Source of the DNA: Spirochaetaceae bacterium
GTDB taxonomy: Bacteria; Spirochaetota; Spirochaetia; Treponematales; Treponemataceae
DNA length: 8,164 nt
Assembly: GCA_031290725.1 (NCBI GenBank)
Contig: JAITMZ010000075.1
Span: forward strand, 1-8,164
Direction of reading: 5' to 3'
Below the pieces are notes generated by a model, which was not told where the DNA came from, did no database searches, and saw only the letters and a program-made list of their open reading frames with translations. Positions 1-6,004 of the stretch are shown in pieces. The position numbers and the translations under genes are program-made. Each line of letters opens with the position of its first letter. Within the stretch, counting starts at the first letter, position 1.

Positions 1-1993
1 ATTTGGGGGCGCTCTTGCCTTCCCCGCACTGGAAGGTGAGTTTCAGGTGGGTGCGCTCGGTCTTGCCTAAGATTTTGGCGTCCACGATAGTGACGCCCCG
101 AACCACAAAGCGCAGTTCCCGGGTATCCTTGCCATAGGGTTCCAGAAGGTCCACGGTTTTTATCAACTCCGGCGTCATATAGCTGTGGCGTAGTTCCGCG
201 TCAACGTCGATTTTTTCATCCTCCGGGGCGTCAAATTCCACCGCCGGGGCGATTTCCTTCAGGCGATCCGTGAAGGCGTCAAGATTCTTTCGCAGGATGC
301 TGAACCCCGCCGCCGCCTGATGCCCGCCGTAGTGTACCAGAATGTCCGCAAAACGGGACAAAAGAGCTGTGGCGTCAAACCCCCGGGCGGAACGTACCGA
401 GCCGGTGGCCCGGGTTTCGTCGATGTTGGCGATCACCACCGCAGGCACGCCGAAGGTCTTGACCAGCTTATTGGCCAAGCTGCCGGTGACGCCCCGGTCA
501 ATCCGCGGGTCCACCACCACGGCGAATTTATCGGCATAATCCAGCATATTGCGGAAGGCGGCGCTGTCTGCGATGGGGAACACCTCACTTTCCACCTGTT
601 TCCGGGCATCGTTCATCTGAATGATTTCCTGAGCGATCTGGGTGCGCTCCTGGGCATCCGCCGTCAAAAAAAGCTTCACCGTCAAATCCGGCCGACCTAT
701 CCGCCCCGGCGCGTTCAGGGGGGGGGTTATCCGCCAGGACAAATCAACGCTGCTTATATGCTTTCCCAGTAGATTTTGCCGGGCGAGCAATTCCAGCAGC
801 CCCGGCCGCGCCTGACCCTGGTTTATCGACCGCAGGGCGCGGCGTACAAAAAGACGATTTTCGTTCATCAGGGGCATGATGTCCGCCAAAGCCGCCAAGG
901 CCACCATCTGCAGGTCATGAAATTCCGTGAGCTGTCCCGTACCGGCAGGACCGGTTTTCCGCAGCATGCAGGTGACGAAAAAATTGAAAAACCCCTCTAT
1001 CTCCGTGGCGGGCTCGTCCTTGTAGCGGGCGATTCGGGAATTATCCTTGAGCTTGAGCAGGCTTATGGCCACAGCCTGGGGGAACAATTGTTCCGCCTCC
1101 CGGCGAAAATCCAAAAGTTGGAAGTCGTAGGCCGTACCGAATATTTTTTCCAGTTGTTTTTTTTGCAGGGGCGCATCCCAGGTGAGAAGCCGCTGACCCT
1201 GCAAAAAAGGCAGGATCCGGGTGTTCTGCAGGGATACGGTACCAGGCACCACCGTTTCCGCCAGCGACGCCTTCACCGTCATGTTCTGCACCTTCAGACA
1301 CTCGATCACGTAGGCCTCCGTGAGGGGGCGTACGTTAAGCAGGCAGATCTCTTGATTGTAGAACTCGCTTTGGGCAAAACGCAGGGCCGACACCAGTTTG
1401 TACACCACAGCGCAGCCTGAAATACCGGTCCAGGGATACCCCGATTCCGGTGCCTTGGGATCCAAGATGACGGCGCCCTCCGGAAGTATCTCCGGCGGCT
1501 CGTGGTGGTCCGTGACGATCACGTCGATCCCCAGTTCCGCGGCGTGGGCGATCTCCGGGGCGTTGGAGATGCCGCAGTCCACGGTGATGAGCAGGGTGCC
1601 GTACGCGGCGGCAAAATCGTCGATCACCGCCATGGTGAGGCCGTAGTCCTCGTTCCCCGCAGGAAGCCGCCAGTCCACGTCAATCCCCAAGGCACGGCAG
1701 TGGGTCACCAAAAGCACTGTACTGGTAATGCCGTCCACATCCCGGTCTCCGAAGACCAGCACCTTTTCGCCCTCGTCCCTGGCCTGCAAAATGCGGTCCA
1801 CCGCGTTTTCCATTTGGTTAAATAAGAAGGGACTATGCTGAAAGCGAAGGTCGTCTTCCAAAAAATACAAAAGGTCCGCCCCCCTGATGATTCCCCGGCG
1901 CGCCAAAATGGACGCCGTGAGGTCGTCGCAGCCGTATCGCATCGTCATGCCCCGTACCTGTTCCCGGGAGATGTCTTTTTTATTCCAAATCAT
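1..1993 (-). CDS. recJ: Single-stranded-DNA-specific 5'-3' exonuclease RecJ (3' end beyond window)
   Basis: Predicted 5'-3' single-strand DNA exonuclease of the DHH/DHHA1 phosphoesterase superfamily, acting in mismatch repair, base excision repair and stalled-fork processing. My minus-strand translation is open for 664 codons from ATG 1993 to the window edge. The DHH domain shows motif I GDRDVDG (residues 82-88), TVDCG (137-141), TDHHEPP (161-167) and LADIMPLMNENR (369-380). The DHHA1 domain shows HYGGHQAAAGF (554-564), and the start of the C-terminal OB-like region lies around 595-664. RITPPLNAPGRIG (421-433) is a typical RecJ stretch. About 158 residues separate GCAVVYKL (193-200) from the HDLQMVAL block (359-366), where E. 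coli RecJ has about 35, so there is a large insert. The start overlaps the pdp stop as ATGA, and GGAAGGA lies about 8 nt upstream, so translation is probably coupled. The stop codon is not in the window. Confidence 0.93.
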   Translation of the reverse strand, partial: MIWNKKDISREQVRGMTMRYGCDDLTASILARRGIIRGADLLYFLEDDLRFQHSPFLFNQMENAVDRILQARDEGEKVLVFGDRDVDGITSTVLLVTHCRALGIDVDWRLPAGNEDYGLTMAVIDDFAAAYGTLLITVDCGISNAPEIAHAAELGIDVIVTDHHEPPEILPEGAVILDPKAPESGYPWTGISGCAVVYKLVSALRFAQSEFYNQEICLLNVRPLTEAYVIECLKVQNMTVKASLAETVVPGTVSLQNTRILPFLQGQRLLTWDAPLQKKQLEKIFGTAYDFQLLDFRREAEQLFPQAVAISLLKLKDNSRIARYKDEPATEIEGFFNFFVTCMLRKTGPAGTGQLTEFHDLQMVALAALADIMPLMNENRLFVRRALRSINQGQARPGLLELLARQNLLGKHISSVDLSWRITPPLNAPGRIGRPDLTVKLFLTADAQERTQIAQEIIQMNDARKQVESEVFPIADSAAFRNMLDYADKFAVVVDPRIDRGVTGSLANKLVKTFGVPAVVIANIDETRATGSVRSARGFDATALLSRFADILVHYGGHQAAAGFSILRKNLDAFTDRLKEIAPAVEFDAPEDEKIDVDAELRHSYMTPELIKTVDLLEPYGKDTRELRFVVRGVTIVDAKILGKTERTHLKLTFQCGEGKSAPK

Positions 1994-3318
1994 ATCTGTT
2001 TCCTTCCATAAATCAGCGGCGCCCTCGCCGGCGGCGTCTGGTGATAGCCTACGGCCTGTCCTAGGGCTTCTGCGGCAGGGGCGAGGCATCCCTGGTCCTT
2101 GCCGTAAATTTCCATAAGGGCGTCCCCCCGGCGCACCGGATCCCCCTCTCCGGCCAGCAAAATCACCCCCGCGTCGGCACACACCGCATCTTCGGTGCGG
2201 TTCCGTCCCACCCCCAGAGTCACCCCGGCCAGCCCCACCCGGTACGCGTCCACGGTGATGTAGCCATCCTGCCGGGCCTTCAGCAGCGTCCGGTGGGGAC
2301 TGCGCCGTTTGCCGCACTCCCCCAGGATTTTATCCGGATCGCCGCCCTGTGTCCGGATGTTCGCCAGAAAAAGCTCCAGTGCTTTCCCTGAGGCCACCGC
2401 CCGCCGGCATTGTTCGACCCCTTCGTCAACATCCACAGCCTTCCCGCCTAGGACGAGCATCTCCGCTCCTAGGGCAAAGGTCAGTTCCCGGAGCTCGTCC
2501 AGACCGCTGTCCGCCGCGCCGTGCAAAATCTCCACGGACTCTTCAATTTCCAGAAAGTTGCCGATCTTTCTGCCCAGGGGACTGTTCATGTTGGTTATCA
2601 GGGCTGACACCTTTTTCCCCATGGCTGTGGCGGTGGACACCAGGCTTTCCGCCAGGGCCTCGGCGCCGGGGATGGTCTTCATGAATGCCCCTGTGCCGTA
2701 TTTTACATCGAATACCAGGGCGTCGGACCCCTCGGCGATTTTTTTTGACAGGATGCTCGCGGTGATCAGCGGGATGGATTCCACGGTTCCGGTGACGTCC
2801 CGCAGCGCGTAGAGCAGCCGGTCCGCAGGCACTATGTCCCGGGTTTGGCCCATCATGGCGAACCCGTTGGCGGCGATTCCGGCACGAAATTCCTCCGGCG
2901 ACAGGTTCACCCTGTAGCCGGCGATGGATTCCAGCTTGTCCAAGGTACCGCCGGTGTGACCCAAGGCGCGGCCGCTCATCATGGGCACCTGCACCCCGCA
3001 GGCCGCTACAATGGGCGCCAGGGGGAGGGATACCTTGTCGCCCACGCCGCCGGTGGAATGTTTGTCCACAAAGGGGCCGCGAAGCTCTGGGGATTCATGG
3101 CCCCGGAGGAGGATCACCGCCCCGGACTTGAGCATCACCTCCGTAAGGGCGCCGGTTTCCCGGATAGTCATGCCCTGAAGAAACACCGCCATGAGCCAGG
3201 CCGAAACCTGGTAATCCGGCACCTCGCCCCGCACGTAGGAGCCCAAGAGAAACTCGATTTCCCTGCGATCCAGCTCTCCGCCGGAACGCTTTTTCACAAT
3301 AATATCCACCGCCCGCAT
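1990..3318 (-). CDS. pdp: Pyrimidine-nucleoside phosphorylase (thymidine phosphorylase family)
   Basis: Cytosolic salvage enzyme that phosphorolyses uridine, thymidine or deoxyuridine to free base plus (deoxy)ribose-1-phosphate. The 442-residue length is normal for the family. The glycosyltransferase family 3 helical N-terminal domain begins MRAVDIIVKKRSGGEL. The phosphate-binding KHSTGGVGDK is at 86-95 and the family signature SGRALGHTGGTLDKLE at 115-130. The pyrimidine-site block YALRDVTGTVESIPL is at 170-184 with SKK at 191-193, and a C-terminal alpha/beta domain follows. The N-terminus reads more like Firmicutes-type Pdp than E. coli DeoA, but substrate range (Pdp or thymidine-specific DeoA) cannot be settled by eye. 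I chose ATG 3318 over the adjacent ATG 3321: GGAGG sits 5 nt before 3318 but only 2 nt before 3321, and the family starts with a single Met before R-x-V-D. It overlaps recJ by 4 bp downstream. The palindromic element abuts its ribosome-binding site upstream. Confidence 0.93.
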   Translation of the reverse strand: MRAVDIIVKKRSGGELDRREIEFLLGSYVRGEVPDYQVSAWLMAVFLQGMTIRETGALTEVMLKSGAVILLRGHESPELRGPFVDKHSTGGVGDKVSLPLAPIVAACGVQVPMMSGRALGHTGGTLDKLESIAGYRVNLSPEEFRAGIAANGFAMMGQTRDIVPADRLLYALRDVTGTVESIPLITASILSKKIAEGSDALVFDVKYGTGAFMKTIPGAEALAESLVSTATAMGKKVSALITNMNSPLGRKIGNFLEIEESVEILHGAADSGLDELRELTFALGAEMLVLGGKAVDVDEGVEQCRRAVASGKALELFLANIRTQGGDPDKILGECGKRRSPHRTLLKARQDGYITVDAYRVGLAGVTLGVGRNRTEDAVCADAGVILLAGEGDPVRRGDALMEIYGKDQGCLAPAAEALGQAVGYHQTPPARAPLIYGRKQI

Positions 3319-3330
3319 CATATCCTCCCT

Positions 3331-3371
3331 AGGGAAGCGCTGATTAACTTGAAGCTAATCAGCGCTTCCCT
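3331..3371. repeat. Perfect 16-bp inverted repeat, left end of the element, next to the pdp ribosome-binding site
   Basis: AGGGAAGCGCTGATTA (3331-3346) and TAATCAGCGCTTCCCT (3356-3371) are exact reverse complements around a 9-nt loop. On the minus-strand mRNA the hairpin ends where the pdp SD (AGGGAGG, 3324-3330) begins, so it could affect ribosome access. No U-run follows on the minus strand, so it is not a standard intrinsic terminator. Confidence 0.85.
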
Positions 3372-3505
3372 TTGCAACTTCGCTTGAAGCGTCGGGGGCT
3401 GTGCCCCCCTCGCTGCGCTATACACGCAAGTCTACGACTTACTGCGAAATTGCAGTCAAGTATGGCAGCACTGATTTATCCTCATTAGGATAAATCAGTG
3501 CTTTT
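3333..3505. mobile_element. MITE-like palindromic insertion element, about 173 bp, no coding capacity
   Basis: Non-coding block between dnaB and pdp. The two ends are imperfect inverted repeats: the left end GGAAGCGCTGATTAA (from 3333) and the complement of the right end AAAAGCACTGATTTA (from 3505) agree at 11 of 15 positions. CTAG flanks both sides (3329-3332 and 3506-3509), as a 4-bp target duplication would. A TA duplication is equally possible, which would make the element 3332-3506 with both ends starting in G. Each end is also a perfect hairpin (3331-3371 and 3467-3502), so the AGCrCTGATT motif occurs four times. The interior has a long imperfect inverted repeat (3373-3383 with 3444-3454) enclosing two small hairpins (3388-3414 and 3428-3440). 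No transposase or open frame is present. YTAR or TA targets are known for some IS5- and IS630-family elements, but the parent family is unknown to me. Confidence 0.65.
3467..3502. repeat. Perfect 16-bp inverted repeat, right end of the element, just after the dnaB stop
   Basis: AGCACTGATTTATCCT (3467-3482) and AGGATAAATCAGTGCT (3487-3502) pair exactly around a CATT loop. On the minus strand it starts 3 nt after the dnaB stop codon and is not followed by a U-run. On the plus strand it is followed by only three to four T (3502-3505), and no plus-strand gene precedes it. A 3'-end stabilising or transcript-processing hairpin for the upstream message is possible; a strong terminator is not supported. 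Confidence 0.8.
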
Positions 3506-4876
3506 CTAGTATTGCTCCCGCGCCGCATTCTCGAACTTGGTGATCTGGGGCAAAAAAACCAGATTTACCCGACCCACCGGACCGTTTCGCTGCTTTGCCA
3601 AAATCAGCTCGGTCTCATTGGACAGCCCTGTTTTGTCGTTTTCCCCCGTGACCGTGGGACGATGGATAAACAGCACCATGTCCGCATCCTGCTCCAAGGA
3701 ACCGGATTCCCGCAACTCCGCCAGGGTCGGCTCTTTTCCCTGGGCGGAACGGGCCACCTGGGACAACACAATCACTGGAATCTTCAATTCCCGGGCCAGC
3801 GCCTTGAGGGAACGGGATATTTCAGCCACCTGCTCGTACCGCTGTACAAAATTATTTTCCGGGGTGATGTAGGTAATATAGTCGATGAAGATAATTTCCA
3901 CCCCAAACCGGGTTATCATATTCCGGGCAAGGCCGCGCAGATCAAGCATCTTCATTAAAGGCGAATCCACCACATAGAGGGGCGATTCATAATAGTGCTC
4001 GGCGGCGTTGTTTAGGGCTACCCAATCCGCTTTGGTTATCAAGCCGCTGCGCAGTTTCCCCGACGGCACCCGGGAAAGCTGGGAGACAAGGCGCTGGCCG
4101 ATTTCCTGGGTGGACATTTCCAAGGAAAAAAAACCGGTGGGCACCTGCTTTTCAAAAGCGATGTGCTGTATCATGGATAGGGCCATGGCGGTCTTGCCGA
4201 TGCTTGGGCGGGCACCGATAATTATCATTTCGCCGTCGTGGAAGCCATTGGTCATAGTGTCCAGTTCGGGAAACCCCGAAGGGATTCCGGTAAATTCATT
4301 TTTATTTTCGCAGTGCAGTTGAATCTGATCCACCGTTTCCAATAAAATTTTTTTTAGCGGCTTGATTTCGTGGGTGTTCTGCAGGTCCGTGAGCTCAAAA
4401 ATGCGCTGTTGGGCGGTTTCCAGGGTTTCCCGGCTGGTTTTGGTATCATCGTGGGCCTCGGCGGTGATCACCGAGGCGGTTTTTATCAGCTCCCGGCGCA
4501 CCGATGTTTCCAGCACCGTTCGGGCATAGTACTCGATGTTCGCGCTGGTGGGCACCGTGTCCGCGAGGGAGGCAATGTAGGCTTCCCCGCCGGCATTTTC
4601 CAAGCTGCCCAGGCTGCGGAGCTCTTCGATCACCGTCAGATGGTCCCCCCGCATCCCCTTCCGGGACAGGGAGAGCATGGCCTCAAGTACCAACTGGTTG
4701 CGCCGAGAATAAAAACGGTCGGGGCGCAAAAAACTCACCACCCTGTCCAGAGCGGCCCAGTCCAACAGCAATGCCCCCAGGGTGGCTTCCTCGGCGTCTA
4801 AATTGTGGGGGGGAATCTTGTCCTTCAGGGACAAACCAAGCGTCGACCGGTAATTTTGTGCGATTCCCTCTGCCAT
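3506..4876 (-). CDS. dnaB: Replicative DNA helicase DnaB
   Basis: Hexameric replicative helicase that unwinds DNA ahead of the fork. It has 456 residues from ATG 4876, normal for the family and without an intein. The N-terminal primase-interacting domain contains the family opening IPPHNLDAEEATLGALLLD (about 21-39). The RecA-like C-terminal domain has Walker A GARPSIGKT (221-229), Walker B IIFIDY (328-333), the SQVARSAQG strand and loop (372-380), LRESGSLEQDADMVLF (388-403), and AKQRNGPVGRV (427-437), which contains the arginine-finger region. After Walker B it reads ITYI where most relatives read LQL. ATG 4876 was chosen. GTG codons at 4885 and 4882 would add only two or three residues, and the SD is weak in either case (AAAGAG at 4886-4891). 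The stop TAG (3506-3508) lies inside the right CTAG that flanks the palindromic element. rplI precedes it by 97 bp containing two short GC-rich hairpins. Confidence 0.96.
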   Translation of the reverse strand: MAEGIAQNYRSTLGLSLKDKIPPHNLDAEEATLGALLLDWAALDRVVSFLRPDRFYSRRNQLVLEAMLSLSRKGMRGDHLTVIEELRSLGSLENAGGEAYIASLADTVPTSANIEYYARTVLETSVRRELIKTASVITAEAHDDTKTSRETLETAQQRIFELTDLQNTHEIKPLKKILLETVDQIQLHCENKNEFTGIPSGFPELDTMTNGFHDGEMIIIGARPSIGKTAMALSMIQHIAFEKQVPTGFFSLEMSTQEIGQRLVSQLSRVPSGKLRSGLITKADWVALNNAAEHYYESPLYVVDSPLMKMLDLRGLARNMITRFGVEIIFIDYITYITPENNFVQRYEQVAEISRSLKALARELKIPVIVLSQVARSAQGKEPTLAELRESGSLEQDADMVLFIHRPTVTGENDKTGLSNETELILAKQRNGPVGRVNLVFLPQITKFENAAREQY

Positions 4877-4892
4877 ACCCACCACTCTTTCA

Positions 4893-4906
4893 CGCGGCCC
4901 GCCGCG
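4893..4906. repeat. Short GC-rich hairpin in front of dnaB
   Basis: CGCGGC (4893-4898) and GCCGCG (4901-4906) are perfect complements with a 2-nt centre, so the usable stem is probably 5 bp. It sits about 17-30 nt before the dnaB ATG, just upstream of the weak SD, and could limit initiation. No promoter with both -35 and -10 elements was found in the rplI-dnaB gap; TATAAA at about 4909-4914 (minus) has no matching -35. Confidence 0.5.
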
Positions 4907-4926
4907 CCTTTATACAATTCTCTTTT

Positions 4927-4940
4927 CGCCCCAAGGGGCG
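4927..4940. repeat. Short GC-rich hairpin after rplI
   Basis: CGCCCC (4927-4932) and GGGGCG (4935-4940) are perfect complements around AA. On the minus-strand message it lies about 34 nt after the rplI stop and is followed by AAAAGAG rather than a U-run. It is therefore more likely a processing or pausing structure than an intrinsic terminator. Confidence 0.5.
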
Positions 4941-4973
4941 GGGTATGAAAAACACGCCAAAAAACTGAAATTT

Positions 4974-5597
4974 TTAGACGTGCCCTTCAACCTCAAGAAT
5001 GCTGTCGAACGGTGTATCACCTTCCGCCTCCACCGCAGACGCACATTCCTCCACCGGCGCCGGGGTGGCTTCCACCGGCTGAACCTCTTCGTCAGAATCC
5101 CAGCGGCGGCGCCTGGGCCGCTGCGGTGCCCTGGACGGGGTTCTTTCCTGCACCATGGCGTTTACCTGCACCGTCACCGCAGCGTTCTGATTTTCATACA
5201 GATGCACCGTCACCGTGTATTTACCCGTATGTTTGATCGTGAGCCCCGGCACCTCGATGCGCTTCCGGTCAACGTCGAAGCCCTGCTTGCCCAGTTCATC
5301 GGCGACGGTCTGGTTGGTCACCGCGCCGTAGAGCTTGCCCGTGGGTCCCGCGGACAGGGAAAAGATAACCACAGCCGCTTCCAGACGCTCCTTGACACCG
5401 GCGGCATCGTTGCGCTTGGCCTGCTTGCGCTGCTCAATCTCTTCCTTCCGGCTTTCAAAAAATGTGACGGTCAAATCGTTGTAGGGCACCGCTAATTTCC
5501 GGGGAAGCAGATAGTTCCGGGCATATCCAGGGGTGACAATTTTCACGTCGCCCTCTTCGCCCAAGTATTTTACGTCCTCATTCAAAATAATTTTCAT
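4974..5597 (-). CDS. rplI: 50S ribosomal protein L9 with long C-terminal extension
   Basis: Large-subunit protein that binds 23S rRNA near the L1 stalk and helps maintain reading frame. The start is ATG 5597, giving the family N-terminus MKIILNEDVKYLGEEGD and the L9 signature region GYARNYLLPRKLA (24-36). An upstream in-frame ATG at 5621 would add eight residues that relatives lack. The SD AGGAG overlaps the rpsR stop (TAGGAG) 7 nt before ATG 5597. The helical connector (about 45-75) and C-terminal domain (about 76-148, including GPTGKLYGAVT) are present. The protein has 207 residues; about 150 is usual. The extra tail (149-207) begins with an Arg-rich patch (QRPRRRRW, 159-166) and becomes acidic and Pro/Ala/Glu-rich, probably disordered. 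rpsR lies 10 nt upstream. Confidence 0.96.
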   Translation of the reverse strand: MKIILNEDVKYLGEEGDVKIVTPGYARNYLLPRKLAVPYNDLTVTFFESRKEEIEQRKQAKRNDAAGVKERLEAAVVIFSLSAGPTGKLYGAVTNQTVADELGKQGFDVDRKRIEVPGLTIKHTGKYTVTVHLYENQNAAVTVQVNAMVQERTPSRAPQRPRRRRWDSDEEVQPVEATPAPVEECASAVEAEGDTPFDSILEVEGHV

Positions 5598-5607
5598 CGC
5601 CACGCTC

Positions 5608-5919
5608 CTAATCAGCCACAAAGGGCAGTAAACAAATGGACCGGGCGCGCTTGATCTCCAGCGCCAACTTGCGCTGATGCTTCACACAGGTCCCGGTGAT
5701 GCGCCGGGGAAGAATCTTTCCCCGCTCGGTGGTAAACCGCCTGAGGGTTTCCGGCTCCTTATAGTCAATTTTTGACTTTTGGGTACAAAAACGACACACC
5801 TTTTTGCTTCTAAAAAAGGTCTTGTCCCGACCGCGCCCCATGCGTTCGTCAATCGGGTGCCCGTTTTCCGGCATGAGATCACCGGGAATTTCATCCAACG
5901 TGTTGTCAATATCCGACAT
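5608..5919 (-). CDS. rpsR: 30S ribosomal protein S18 with acidic N-terminal extension
   Basis: Small-subunit protein that forms a heterodimer with S6 on the 16S rRNA platform. The core is unmistakable: [18 protein letters not shown] (42-59), [18 protein letters not shown] (61-78) and [14 protein letters not shown] (80-93). C42, C45, C78 and H81 form a C-x2-C...C-x2-H set, consistent with the zinc-binding (C+) form of S18. At 103 residues it is longer than the usual 75-90 because about 30 mostly acidic residues precede the core. I kept ATG 5919 because CAGGAG lies 7 nt upstream, while internal ATG 5841 (residue 27) has no SD. The 85-bp gap after ssb contains a 5-bp hairpin (5941-5955, TAGCA/TGCTA). 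Confidence 0.95.
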   Translation of the reverse strand: MSDIDNTLDEIPGDLMPENGHPIDERMGRGRDKTFFRSKKVCRFCTQKSKIDYKEPETLRRFTTERGKILPRRITGTCVKHQRKLALEIKRARSICLLPFVAD

Positions 5920-6004
5920 ATCAATCTCCTGGTTGCTTTATAGCATTGACTGCTACCTAGCGTGTAATGTGGGAAGCCTCTGCCTCCTGACCGCAAAGCG
6001 GCCG

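Noticed and set aside
776..1420. Long plus-strand open frame (214 codons) opposite recJ
   Set aside because: It lies antisense to a motif-confirmed RecJ reading frame, has no recognisable domain, and is a typical GC-rich shadow frame.
1..1993. recJ as a frameshifted pseudogene because of its homopolymer tract
   Set aside because: My translation stays open for 664 codons, with DHH and DHHA1 motifs in one frame on both sides of the tract.
2845..3387. Plus-strand open frame opposite pdp, running into the palindromic element
   Set aside because: It is antisense to conserved Pdp motifs (KHSTGG, SGRALGHTGGT), and its translation shows no family features.
3467..3505. Hairpin plus TTTT on the plus strand as an intrinsic terminator
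   Set aside because: No plus-strand gene precedes it, the T-run is short, and on the transcribed minus strand no U-run follows. It is better explained as the end of the palindromic element.
3506..4876. Intein in DnaB, a common intein host
   Set aside because: The protein has normal length and uninterrupted Walker A and Walker B blocks.
4909..4914. TATAAA as a promoter -10 for dnaB
   Set aside because: No -35-like hexamer stands at 16-18 bp, and the gene is probably read through from rpsF.
4980..5495. Plus-strand open frame opposite rplI
   Set aside because: It is antisense to L9 with a compositionally odd translation; no SD or domain was seen.
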